DNA of 64,000 bases, from NCBI RefSeq assembly GCF_016125515.1, contig NZ_WGLO01000003.1, positions 168,038 through 232,037 of the forward strand, read 5' to 3'. Source of the stretch: Hyphomonas sp. Its GTDB lineage: Bacteria; Pseudomonadota; Alphaproteobacteria; Caulobacterales; Hyphomonadaceae. The notes beneath the pieces were generated by a model. The model saw nothing but the letters and a program-made list of their open reading frames with translations. It was not told where the DNA came from and did no database searches. The stretch's first letter is position 1. Each line of letters opens with the position of its first letter. Position numbers and translations under genes: made by a program. Shown here piece by piece: positions 8,832 to 19,806 of the stretch.

Positions 8832-10004
8832 TCACCTTTGGCGCGAGGTTTCCGTAGCGTCGGGGTCGAGGCCGCGAATTTCCATCGCGCGGCGGATCTC
8901 GCGGGCCATCCAGATGTCGGGCTTCGGTTCCGGCTTGCGGCGGATTTCCAGCCCGAAGGGCAGGGTCATGCTTTCGGCCTTCACCGGCGGCACCTGTTCC
9001 GGATCGGCGAAGATTGTCTTCGGCGCCGGTTCCGGGATGAGCGCCGCAAGGACAAAGCCGATGGCGACCAGGCCGCCAGCCCAGACATTGGACTTGAACA
9101 CGCCGAGCGCCGCCGACTCGCCGCGCGTCTTGAGGGTCATCGTCTGCCAGAGGCCATGAACGAGGAAGGCGAGCGCCGCGAGTGCGCCGATGCGTCCGGC
9201 ATCGTTCAGCGCGGCGGCCAGCGCGATCAGCGCAGCGGCCCCGATATGGAAACCGAACGAGATCAGCACCGCCCGCTTGCCGAACAGCCGCGCCGTGGAG
9301 CGCACGCCGATCAGGGCATCGTCCTCGCGGTCTTGCAAGGCGTAGATCGTGTCGTAGGCGATGGTCCAAAGGCCGAGGCCGAAATACAGCACGTAGGCCG
9401 GACCGGTGATCAGGCTGGCGGTGGCGGCGCCCACCAGGACGCCCCAGTTGAACGTGAGGCCGAGCCACGCCTGCGGCCACCAGGTGACGCGCTTGGCATA
9501 GGGGTAGACCGCGACCAGCGGCAGGGCCAGCAAGGCAGTGATCTTTGCATCGCCGGGCAGCATCAGCCAGACGAGGAACCCGGCGGCCAGCTGGGCCAGC
9601 AGGAACATATACGCCTGCTTGACCGTGACCGCGCCAGACGGAATGGGCCGCTGCGCCGTGCGGGCGACTTTGGCGTCGAAGTCGCGGTCGGTGATGTCAT
9701 TCCAGGTGCAGCCTGCCCCGCGCATCGCGGCGGCGCCGATGAAGAACAAGGCGGCCCAGGCGAGGTCGGCCAGGAACAGGCCGCTCGACAGGCGTTGGAA
9801 CGCGAGGCCTATCACGCAAGGCAGGTAAAGCAGCCAGATACCGACCGGCCGATCGAGCCGTGCCAGCATCGCATACGGGCGCCATGAAGCCGGCAGGCTC
9901 CCCAGCCAGCCGGGGAGGGCCGTGTCAGCCGGAAAGCTGAAACTTCCTGTATCGTCTTGGCGTGGCGGAGCAGTCATCACGAGGGGATATACTTGATTTG
10001 CCAT
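8832..10004 (-). CDS. ubiA: 4-hydroxybenzoate polyprenyltransferase
   Basis: A 390-residue UbiA-family membrane prenyltransferase that attaches the polyprenyl tail to 4-hydroxybenzoate in ubiquinone synthesis. Both Asp-rich motifs are present: NDITDRDFD near residue 103 and DREDD near 245, within seven to nine hydrophobic helices. The protein is longer than usual (about 300-320). A C-terminal soluble tail of about 60 residues (PEPAPKTIF... to the end) follows the last helix. An alternative start at ATG 9977 would remove nine residues. The upstream divergent region carries a perfect 20-bp palindrome (10018-10037). Confidence 0.92.
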   Translation of the reverse strand: MANQVYPLVMTAPPRQDDTGSFSFPADTALPGWLGSLPASWRPYAMLARLDRPVGIWLLYLPCVIGLAFQRLSSGLFLADLAWAALFFIGAAAMRGAGCTWNDITDRDFDAKVARTAQRPIPSGAVTVKQAYMFLLAQLAAGFLVWLMLPGDAKITALLALPLVAVYPYAKRVTWWPQAWLGLTFNWGVLVGAATASLITGPAYVLYFGLGLWTIAYDTIYALQDREDDALIGVRSTARLFGKRAVLISFGFHIGAAALIALAAALNDAGRIGALAALAFLVHGLWQTMTLKTRGESAALGVFKSNVWAGGLVAIGFVLAALIPEPAPKTIFADPEQVPPVKAESMTLPFGLEIRRKPEPKPDIWMAREIRRAMEIRGLDPDATETSRQR

Positions 10005-10017
10005 GGGCCCGCACCGG

Positions 10018-10037
10018 TTGTGGTTTCAAAACCACAA
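10018..10037. promoter_or_regulatory. Perfect dyad operator candidate between ubiA and rsmE
   Basis: TTGTGGTTT-CA-AAACCACAA, a perfect 9+9 palindrome, sits 14 bases before the ubiA start and 58 bases before the divergent rsmE start. A third half-site AAACCACA lies at 10050-10057, exactly 21 bases (two helix turns) from the right half. This looks like a repressor site for a dimeric regulator. The regulator is not identified. Confidence 0.55.
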
Positions 10038-10095
10038 AACGTGATGCAAAAACCACACCTGACAGGTGCGCCCGTTCGGGACTATACCGCCCGCT

Positions 10096-10866
10096 ATGCC
10101 CACGACGCTCCGACTCTTTGTTTCTGCTGATCTTTCTGCCGGCTCTGTCCTGGTGCTGGACGACGAGCAGTCGAACTACCTGCTGCGCGTGCTGCGGCTC
10201 GGGGTGGGCGGTGAGGTCCGGCTGTTCAATGGCCGAGACGGGGAATGGGACACCGCGATCACCTCGGTGACGGGCAAGCGGGCGACCGTGTCGCCGGTTT
10301 CGCAGCGGCGCCCGCAACCCGCGCCGACGTCCCCGGCAATGACCCTGCTGTTCGCTCCGGTAAAGAAAGACGAAACCGACCTGATCGTCGAAAAGGCGAC
10401 CGAGCTTGGTGCAGTTTCGATTTGTCCGGTCCTCACCCAGCGCACGCAGACCCGCACGGTGCGGCTCGACCGGTTCAACAAGATTGCACTCGAGGCCGCG
10501 GAGCAGACCGAACGGTTGGACCTGCCCGCGATCACAGACCTGGCCGGACTGGACCAGGCGCTGGACGTGCTGACGCCCGGTACGGCCGTGATCTTCTGCG
10601 ACGAAGCGGGCGACGAGGCTGGCGCGCCATGGGGCGGCGATACCGGCCGGGCCGGGCCCGCGAGGGCCGTGCTCGAAGGCCTGAGGGGCCGTAATGCTGC
10701 CATCCTGATCGGCCCCGAAGGCGGCTTCACGCCGGAGGAACGGGCGTTCCTGCGCGCCCGCCCCGACACCTTTGCGGTCAGCCTCGGGCCCCGCATTCTG
10801 CGGGCCGAAACGGCCGCGATTTCGGCTATGACGCTCTGGCAGGCCGTGTGCGGCGACTGGGGCTGA
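10096..10866 (+). CDS. rsmE: 16S rRNA (uracil1498-N3)-methyltransferase
   Basis: A 256-residue RsmE protein that methylates U1498 of 16S rRNA. It has the N-terminal PUA-like domain (NYLLRVLRL) and a C-terminal SPOUT domain whose trefoil-knot SAM site is visible as LIGPEGGFTPEE and LGPRILRAETA. ATG 10096 is selected because the N-terminal TTLRLF strand starts there. It is followed by gshA, the usual alphaproteobacterial neighbour in this part of the ubiA-rsmE-gshA order. Confidence 0.95.
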   Translation: MPTTLRLFVSADLSAGSVLVLDDEQSNYLLRVLRLGVGGEVRLFNGRDGEWDTAITSVTGKRATVSPVSQRRPQPAPTSPAMTLLFAPVKKDETDLIVEKATELGAVSICPVLTQRTQTRTVRLDRFNKIALEAAEQTERLDLPAITDLAGLDQALDVLTPGTAVIFCDEAGDEAGAPWGGDTGRAGPARAVLEGLRGRNAAILIGPEGGFTPEERAFLRARPDTFAVSLGPRILRAETAAISAMTLWQAVCGDWG

Positions 10867-10887
10867 AACCTAATTTCGGTCCCCCCG

Positions 10888-10916
10888 TTGGCGTTGCCAC
10901 ATTTCGCCCTTATCTG
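10888..10916 (+). promoter_or_regulatory. Candidate sigma-70 promoter for gshA
   Basis: TTGGCG and TATCTG are separated by 17 bases, with a start site expected near 10923. A GGGAGG ribosome-binding site and the GTG start of gshA follow. The assignment rests on the two hexamers only. Confidence 0.35.
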
Positions 10917-10951
10917 CACGAACAGACAAAACAGAGCCGGGAGGCCCGACG

Positions 10952-12331
10952 GTGACCACGCCAACCAGCGACATCGATGAGGCCTCGCCCCGGATCGGTG
11001 GCAAGACCGAACTGGTCGAGTACCTCGAAGCCGGCTCCAAGCTCCGCACCGACTGGCGCATCGGCACCGAGCACGAGAAATTCGGCTTCCTATGGGACGG
11101 GTTCCGGCCCCTGCCATACGAGGGCAAGGCGTCGGTACTCGCGATGCTGGAAGGTCTGCGCGACCGGTTCGGATGGGAACCGATCTCGGAAGGCGGACAC
11201 CTGATCGGCCTCAAGAAGAACGGCGCCAGCGTGAGCCTCGAGCCCGGCGGCCAGTTCGAATTGTCCGGCGCACCGCTTGAGTCGATCCACGAGACCTGCA
11301 CCGAAGTCGGCCAGCACCTGTCGGAAGTACGCGAACTGGCTGAGCCGCTCGGCATCGGCTTCCTCGGCCTTGGTGCGAGCCCGATCTGGAGCATGGCGGA
11401 AACGCCGGTCATGCCGAAGGGCCGCTACAAGATCATGACCGCCTACATGGACAAGGTCGGACGGCTCGGCCGCCAGATGATGTTCCGTACCTGCACGGTT
11501 CAGGCGAACCTCGATTTCGGCTCCGAAGCCGACATGGTGAAGAAGCTGCGCGTGTCGCTCGCGCTGCAGCCGCTCGGCACGGCGCTGTTTGCCAACTCGC
11601 CCTTCATCGATGGCCGGCCGAACGGGTTCCTGTCCTACCGGTCACAGATCTGGACCGATACAGATCCCGACCGTTCCGGCATGTTGCCGTTCGCTTTCGA
11701 AAGCGGCTTCGGGTTCGAGCAGTATGTCGACTACGCGCTGGATGTGCCGATGTATTTCGTGCGCCGGGGCGGGCAGTACCTTGATGCCAGCGGCCTCAGC
11801 TTCCGCGATTTCATGGAGGGCAAGCTGCCGATCCTGCCGGGCGAGCGCCCGGCGATGGACGACTTTGCCGACCACCTGTCGACGATCTTTCCGGAAGTGC
11901 GCCTGAAGCGTTTCCTCGAAATGCGCGGCTCGGATGCGGGCCCATGGGACCGGTTGTGCGCCTTCTCGGGATTCTGGACCGGGATCCTGTATTCCCAGTC
12001 TGCGCTGGATGCGGCGTGGGACCTGGTGAAGGACTGGACGGCGCCGGAGCGCGAAGCGATGCGCCAGGGTGTGCGCACGCTGGGCCTCAAGACACCGATC
12101 CCGGGCGGGCGATCGATGCAGGACCTGGCCAAGCAGGTGCTGGAGATTTCAGGCGCAGGCCTGCGCGACCGCGCCCGGCTCAACGCCGCCGGCGACGACG
12201 AGACGGGCTTCCTGTCCGGCCTCCACGAGATCGCCGCATCAGGCCTCACGCCGGCCGAACGCTTGCTGCAGCGCTATTACGGCCCCTGGAACCGAGACCT
12301 CACGAAGGTCTTCGCGGAAGAGGCGTATTAG
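10952..12331 (+). CDS. gshA: Glutamate-cysteine ligase
   Basis: A 459-residue enzyme of the alphaproteobacterial/plant-type glutamate-cysteine ligase family. It catalyses the first, rate-limiting step of glutathione synthesis. Family hallmarks are IGTEHEKFGF near residue 35, LEPGGQFELSG near 95 and MMFRTCTVQANLDF near 180 (the substrate-binding block). Length matches the family (about 455). The GTG start at 10952 has GGGAGG about 7 bases upstream. Glutathione from this pathway could serve the nearby FrnE-type and peroxiredoxin proteins, which is inference. Confidence 0.93.
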   Translation: MTTPTSDIDEASPRIGGKTELVEYLEAGSKLRTDWRIGTEHEKFGFLWDGFRPLPYEGKASVLAMLEGLRDRFGWEPISEGGHLIGLKKNGASVSLEPGGQFELSGAPLESIHETCTEVGQHLSEVRELAEPLGIGFLGLGASPIWSMAETPVMPKGRYKIMTAYMDKVGRLGRQMMFRTCTVQANLDFGSEADMVKKLRVSLALQPLGTALFANSPFIDGRPNGFLSYRSQIWTDTDPDRSGMLPFAFESGFGFEQYVDYALDVPMYFVRRGGQYLDASGLSFRDFMEGKLPILPGERPAMDDFADHLSTIFPEVRLKRFLEMRGSDAGPWDRLCAFSGFWTGILYSQSALDAAWDLVKDWTAPEREAMRQGVRTLGLKTPIPGGRSMQDLAKQVLEISGAGLRDRARLNAAGDDETGFLSGLHEIAASGLTPAERLLQRYYGPWNRDLTKVFAEEAY

Positions 12332-12393
12332 GCCGCAAGATCCGTCCATAAACTGTCCATAAGTGGGCATGTAGAGCGTATGGACTCCTGAAG

Positions 12394-12419
12394 TTGCGCA
12401 AGTTCCGTCCTGCGCAACG
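12394..12419. promoter_or_regulatory. Shared dyad motif upstream of the POT transporter
   Basis: A 26-base imperfect palindrome that begins TTGCGCAAG and ends CTGCGCAACG. It matches 21 of 26 positions with a site at 45470-45495 upstream of chvI. It lies about 100 bases ahead of the transporter start, where an operator would be expected. Confidence 0.5.
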
Positions 12420-12473
12420 GCATTATGGGCCTTGAGCGACCCGGCGGAGCATGGTCAAACCTCAGTCACAGAA

Positions 12474-12502
12474 CGGCTGCCTTTGGGGCATGCCGCTTTT
12501 TT
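12474..12502 (+). terminator. Terminator-like hairpin in the leader of the POT gene
   Basis: Stem CGGCTGCC / GGCATGCCG (8 pairs, one bulged base) with loop TTTGG is followed by C and TTTTTT (12497-12502). Only 19 bases separate the T-tract from the ATG at 12522, too few for a promoter. It therefore acts either as an attenuator for the transporter or as the gshA terminator with read-through. Confidence 0.7.
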
Positions 12503-12521
12503 ATGTGCTGGGGAGCCATAC

Positions 12522-14396
12522 ATGCTGGTCATCATTCTGGGCATCATCATCACCTTGGCCACCTGCATACCGGTGTTCACCCAGATGAGGCAGCATCCCA
12601 AGGGGCTGCATATCCTGTTCTTCGCCGAGATGTGGGAGCGCTTCTCCTACTACGGCATGCGCGGCCTGCTGATCTTTTACCTGACCCAGCACTTCCTGTT
12701 CGACGACCGCACGGCGCAGGGCCAGTACGGCTCCTATACGGCTCTGGTCTACCTGCTGCCGCTCCTCGGCGGCTTCCTCGCGGACAAATACCTCGGCAGC
12801 CGCAAGGCCATCGCATTCGGCGCATTGCTGCTGGTCGCGGGCCACCTGACGATGGGCATGCACGGGCCGCAGGCCACCCAGACCATGAAGGTCGATGGCG
12901 TCGAGTACAATCTTGCGGTCGAAGGCCGCGGCGGCAATCGTCAGGTGTTCGTCGAGACCGGAACACAGCGCTGCCTGTTCGGCGCGGTGGCGGCCGAAGG
13001 CGAATGTTCGGCCAACGTCACGCCGGATGGCGGCATCGCTTTCACCGGCCTTGAGGAAGGCAGCCCGATGCCGGAAGTCGTACCGAACGTCATGGAAACC
13101 CTGTCCGAGCCGGCACGGAATCCTCTGTTCACGAACATCCTGTTCCTGGCGCTGGCCCTGATCGTGATGGGCGTCGGCTACCTGAAGGCCAACATTTCCT
13201 CGATCGTCGGCCAGCTCTATGAAGAGAACGATCCGCGCCGCGACGGCGGCTTCACACTCTACTATTACGGCATCAACCTCGGCGCTTTCTGGGCGTCGAT
13301 CCTGTGCGGCTATCTGGGCCAGCAGGTCGGCTGGTGGGCCGGCTTCGGCCTCGCCGCGATCGGCATGGCGTTCGGCTGGCTGGTCTTCACGCGCCGGCGG
13401 CTGGCCTTCTGGACCGTGGGCGAGCCCCAACTGCCCGACTCGGTAGGTGCCCCGCCGAATCCGGAGCAGCTTGCCAAAAAAGTGCTGGGGCCAATCAGCC
13501 TGGAGAATATGCTCTACCTGCTGGCTATCCCGGGCGTCGCTGTAGTCTGGTACCTGCTGCAGACGCCGCAGTTCACCTTCCTTACACTGATGAGTGGCCT
13601 CGTTCTCTTTGGCGGCTACATCATTTTCTACATGATCACCAAATGTACATGGCGGGAGAGCCAGGAGCTCATCCTTGCGCTGTTCCTGATCTTCATGTCG
13701 GTTGTGTTCTGGTCGCTGTTCGAGCAGGGCGGCTCCTCGCTGAACCAGTTTGCAGAACGCAACACGCAGCTGCCGAATGACGGCTTCATGACGGTGACGG
13801 CCGCGCAGACGCAAAGCTTCAACTCCGGCTTCATCCTCCTGTTCGCGCCGGTCTTTGCCGCGCTCTGGGCTTGGCTGGGCACGCGCAAGCATGATCCCAA
13901 TACGGCGCTGAAGTTCGGCCTCGCGCTGGTACAGGTTGGTCTCGGTTTCTGGGTGCTCGTCTGGGGCGCGCAGTTCGCGGACGAAAGCTACCGCGTGCCG
14001 CTGATGTTCCTGGTGCTTGCCTACCTGCTGCACACAACCGGTGAGCTGTGCCTGTCGCCCGTCGGTCTTTCGATGGTGACCAAACTCTCGCCGGCGGCCG
14101 TGGTCAGCTTCATGATGGCGGGCTGGTTCCTGTCATCCGCCTTCGCACAATACGTGGCAGGCATCATCGCGCAGTTCACGGCCAGCGATACGGTGGCTGG
14201 CCAGGTGCTTGATCCGGGCAAGGCGCTGGAGACTTATACAGGCGTGTTCTGGAGCCTTGGCGTTGTCGCGATCATCCTTGGCGTGCTGCTCGGCCTCGGC
14301 AGCTTCCTGCTGAAGTATCTCGGGCACGGCAAGGCCGGGCGTCTTGCCAGCAAGTCGGCCCTCGAAGCCGAGGCGGCAGCCCAGCAGGCGGGCTGA
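12522..14396 (+). CDS. Proton-dependent oligopeptide transporter (POT/PTR2 family)
   Basis: A 624-residue, roughly 14-helix transporter of the POT/PTR2 family that imports di- and tripeptides with protons. Family motifs include ILFFAEMWERFSYYGMR (residues about 30-46, the ExxERFxYY motif) and the second signature around ISSIVGQLYEE and FTLYYYGINLGA. ATG 12522 is chosen for its GGGGAG ribosome-binding site and because helix 1 starts there. Residues about 111-203 form an unusually large polar loop with two cysteines (RCLFG, GECSAN) between early helices. Upstream lie a shared dyad motif and a terminator-like hairpin. Confidence 0.9.
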   Translation: MLVIILGIIITLATCIPVFTQMRQHPKGLHILFFAEMWERFSYYGMRGLLIFYLTQHFLFDDRTAQGQYGSYTALVYLLPLLGGFLADKYLGSRKAIAFGALLLVAGHLTMGMHGPQATQTMKVDGVEYNLAVEGRGGNRQVFVETGTQRCLFGAVAAEGECSANVTPDGGIAFTGLEEGSPMPEVVPNVMETLSEPARNPLFTNILFLALALIVMGVGYLKANISSIVGQLYEENDPRRDGGFTLYYYGINLGAFWASILCGYLGQQVGWWAGFGLAAIGMAFGWLVFTRRRLAFWTVGEPQLPDSVGAPPNPEQLAKKVLGPISLENMLYLLAIPGVAVVWYLLQTPQFTFLTLMSGLVLFGGYIIFYMITKCTWRESQELILALFLIFMSVVFWSLFEQGGSSLNQFAERNTQLPNDGFMTVTAAQTQSFNSGFILLFAPVFAALWAWLGTRKHDPNTALKFGLALVQVGLGFWVLVWGAQFADESYRVPLMFLVLAYLLHTTGELCLSPVGLSMVTKLSPAAVVSFMMAGWFLSSAFAQYVAGIIAQFTASDTVAGQVLDPGKALETYTGVFWSLGVVAIILGVLLGLGSFLLKYLGHGKAGRLASKSALEAEAAAQQAG

Positions 14397-14405
14397 TCTG
14401 CCGGT

Positions 14406-14807
14406 TCAGCGAACGGGATCGACCGGCAGGCCCGCGTCGATCCAGCCGCCGGACATGCTCATGCCGCCTTTGACGTTGTAGACGTTGGTATATCCGGCGG
14501 CGCGGGCCTTGTCGGCGGCCTGGCCCGAGCGGTTGCCGGAGCGGCAGATGAAGGCGACGGCCTTGTCCTTGTCGCCGCCGGTGGCGACAGCGAGCTGGTC
14601 CAGAAAGTCCGCATCCTGAAGGGTGATGCGAGCGGCGCCCGGGGCAACACCGGTCTGCGCCCATTCCTCGGCGCGGCGTACATCGACGATCAGCACGCCA
14701 CCGGATTGCGCCTGCGCGTAGGCGGTCTGCACGGACACGTCCTGCGCCGCGGCGTGGCCTGCGCCCCCGAGCGCGAATATCGCGGCGACGATGGATGGGA
14801 TTTTCAT
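14406..14807 (-). CDS. Exported single-domain rhodanese
   Basis: A 133-residue protein with a signal peptide (hydrophobic core, then AAAQ near residue 22) followed by one rhodanese domain. The active-site loop is CRSGNR with Cys88 as the sulfur-carrying nucleophile. Single-domain periplasmic rhodaneses act as sulfurtransferases, but the acceptor is unknown. The start ATG 14807 is preceded by AGGAGATCC. It lies 16 bases downstream of tldD on the same strand. Confidence 0.88.
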   Translation of the reverse strand: MKIPSIVAAIFALGGAGHAAAQDVSVQTAYAQAQSGGVLIVDVRRAEEWAQTGVAPGAARITLQDADFLDQLAVATGGDKDKAVAFICRSGNRSGQAADKARAAGYTNVYNVKGGMSMSGGWIDAGLPVDPVR

Positions 14808-14823
14808 GGGGATCTCCTGAAGT

Positions 14824-16227
14824 TTAGCCTGCGCCGCCGACAGTGAGGGCGCCGACTTTCAATGTAGGTTGGCCGACGCCGACGGGCACGGATTGGCCGG
14901 CCTTGCCGCAAACGCCCACGCCGTCATCCATGGCAAAATCGTTGCCGATCATCGTGACATCTGAAAGCGCTGTGGGCCCGTGTCCGATCAGCGTGGCATT
15001 CTTCACCGGCGCGACGACCTTGCCGTTCTCGACCAGGTAGGCCTCGGTGCATTGGAACACGAAATTGCCGGAGGTGATGTCGACCTGTCCGCCGCCGAAA
15101 TCGACGGCCCACAGGCCGCGCTTGATCGAGGCGACGATTTCCTGCGGATCCCTGTCGCCGCCGAGCATGACCGTGTTGGTCATGCGGGGCAGCGTCTGGG
15201 ACTCGTAGCTTTCCCGGCGGCCATTGCCGGTCGGCGCCATGCCCATCAGGCGCGCGTTCATCCGGTCCTGCATGTAGCCCTTCAGGATGCCGTCCTCGAT
15301 CAGAACGGTGCGCTGGGTTGGCGTCCCTTCGTCGTCGAACGAGAGCGAGCCGCGACGGGCCTCGATGGAGCCGTCATCGATAACGGTGACACCCTTGGCG
15401 GCCACCTGCTCGCCGATACGGCCCGCATAGACGCTGGTACCCTTGCGGTTGAAGTCGCCTTCGAGGCCGTGTCCGACTGCTTCGTGCAGCAGTACGGCCG
15501 GCCAGCCGGGGCCGAGCACGACTTCCATCTCGCCAGCGGGGGCGGGGATGGACTGGAGGTTTACATCCGCTTTCTGGATTGCGCGGCGAACCATCGCCTG
15601 CCAGCGCGAGGGTTCGATCCATTCGTCATAGGCGGCGCGCCCACCGGCACCGGCGCCGGCCGACTCGCGTCGGCCATTGGCCTCCAGCGTGACCGACACG
15701 TTCAGGCGGACAAGCGGTCGGATGTCGTGGAAATGGGCGCCGTCGGGGCGAAGGATGTCGACTTCCTTGTGGCTGCCCGACAGCGACACAGAGACCTGCA
15801 CCACGCGGGGATCGAGCGCGCGGGCAAAGGCGTCGATCTCGGCCAGGAGGCTGGTCTTGTCAGTGAAGGCAGGGCTCAGCGTCGGGTCGATGGGCTGGTA
15901 GAGGCGACGGTTGGTCGGCTGGGGGCCTGCGGCCAGCTTGCCGGAATGCCCGCGCTTGGCCTGCGCGGCGGTGCCGGCGGCGCGGCGGATGGCGTCGAGG
16001 GTCAGTTGCGAGGCATAGCCGGCGCCTTGCGACTCGCCCGCGACCACGCGCAGGCCGAAGCCCTGGTCCGTGTCATAGGCGGCCGATTTGAGCCGGCCGT
16101 CATCGAAGACGAAACTCTCGGACCGCGAGCGCTCGATATAGAGGTCAGCATCGTCCGCGCCGCGGGCGGCGTCGGCGAGGATAGGCAGGGCGTCGGAGGC
16201 CGCGAAGGGCAGGGGTGTATCAGTCAT
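14824..16227 (-). CDS. tldD: TldD metalloprotease subunit
   Basis: A 467-residue TldD-family protein carrying the zinc motif HEAVGH (His248, Glu249, His253), followed by GLEGDF. It is the catalytic half of the TldD-TldE protease. The partner PmbA/TldE is encoded near 2.2-3.5 kb. C-terminal Gly-rich blocks (YMQDRMNARLMG; ESYESQTLPRMTNT) fit the family, and the length is typical. The downstream rhodanese gene is 16 bases away and probably shares the transcript. Confidence 0.95.
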   Translation of the reverse strand: MTDTPLPFAASDALPILADAARGADDADLYIERSRSESFVFDDGRLKSAAYDTDQGFGLRVVAGESQGAGYASQLTLDAIRRAAGTAAQAKRGHSGKLAAGPQPTNRRLYQPIDPTLSPAFTDKTSLLAEIDAFARALDPRVVQVSVSLSGSHKEVDILRPDGAHFHDIRPLVRLNVSVTLEANGRRESAGAGAGGRAAYDEWIEPSRWQAMVRRAIQKADVNLQSIPAPAGEMEVVLGPGWPAVLLHEAVGHGLEGDFNRKGTSVYAGRIGEQVAAKGVTVIDDGSIEARRGSLSFDDEGTPTQRTVLIEDGILKGYMQDRMNARLMGMAPTGNGRRESYESQTLPRMTNTVMLGGDRDPQEIVASIKRGLWAVDFGGGQVDITSGNFVFQCTEAYLVENGKVVAPVKNATLIGHGPTALSDVTMIGNDFAMDDGVGVCGKAGQSVPVGVGQPTLKVGALTVGGAG

Positions 16228-16273
16228 GCCCCGAAGATGCGGTGGCCCGCGCCCCGGGGCAAGCGCCCCCCTG

Positions 16274-16831
16274 TCAATTCGTGGTGACCGTGAACCGGGC
16301 CAGCTGGCGTTCGGTCTGCGGGAAGTCCGGGTTCAGTTCCCTGGACTTCACGAAGTCATAATAGGCCCCTTCGGTGTCGCCGGTATGTTCCCGGGCAATC
16401 GCCCGGTTGTAATAGGCGGCATAAAGGTCCTCGGAATTGAGCTCGATCGCCTTGTCGAGCGAGACCAAGGCCGACTCATAGTCCTTCTTGAAGATGTAGG
16501 CGGCGCCCTCGTTCAGCCAGGTGGCGCCCTGGCCCGGCTTCATCCGCTTGGCGATGGCATAGTCCTCCAGGGCCGAATCATACCGGCCCTGACGCATCCG
16601 CAGCACGCCGCGATTGGTGTAGGTGGCGGCCTTGTTGGTCAGATTCAGGGCTTCCAGTTCGATGGCGCGGGTGCAGGTTTCTTCCGCATCGGCGGCCCGG
16701 CCGAGGCCGAATTTCACAGCTTCGTAGCAGTCCCGGGCGATGCCGCCGCCGATGACCGTGACCTGCGCTTGGGCGAACGGGGCGGCCGCGAGCACGCCGG
16801 CAGCGAGAATGAGGGCTCGAAACATGGTCAA
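16274..16831 (-). CDS. Exported TPR-repeat protein
   Basis: A 185-residue protein with a signal peptide (cleavage near AQAQ, residues 19-22) and about three tetratricopeptide repeats between residues 55 and 160, visible as repeating Ala/Gly-x-x-Tyr-x-x-Arg patterns (TYTNRGVLRMRQGRYDSA, YYNRAIAREHTGDTEGA). Such proteins act as periplasmic scaffolds. No specific partner is shown. It is transcribed divergently from the cox operon. Confidence 0.8.
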   Translation of the reverse strand: MTMFRALILAAGVLAAAPFAQAQVTVIGGGIARDCYEAVKFGLGRAADAEETCTRAIELEALNLTNKAATYTNRGVLRMRQGRYDSALEDYAIAKRMKPGQGATWLNEGAAYIFKKDYESALVSLDKAIELNSEDLYAAYYNRAIAREHTGDTEGAYYDFVKSRELNPDFPQTERQLARFTVTTN

Positions 16832-16979
16832 CTCCCTTTGATTTTGTCCGCCTGATCTATCACGATTTCCCCTCTGCGGCGATGCGCTGCGACAATTTTG
16901 AACGCTGAAAAAGCTGGGGTTCGGAACGCGGCTGGTATAGGTACTTCCCGAATCCGAACCGAATTAGAGGTTTTTCATC

Positions 16980-19699
<2,720 letters not shown>

Positions 19700-19748
19700 T
19701 CCCGCCCTCGGCCCGCCGCTCCGGGCCGGTACAGAACTGAACTCCGGG

Positions 19749-19779
19749 GCGGCCCACACGTGCACAGCGTGCGGGCCGC
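19749..19779 (+). other. GC-rich hairpin between ctaD and ctaB
   Basis: GCGGCCCACACG and CGTGCGGGCCGC form a 12-bp stem with one mismatch around a 7-base loop. There is no T-tract. The likely role is mRNA 3' end protection or partial attenuation, giving more subunit I than assembly factor. This is inference. Confidence 0.55.
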
Positions 19780-19806
19780 TTCGTCTAGGAAACACAGGAC
19801 GACGCC

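Noticed and set aside
12501..14033. 510-codon minus-strand frame
   Set aside because: Antisense shadow of the POT transporter; a His/Gln/Arg-rich product without any motif.
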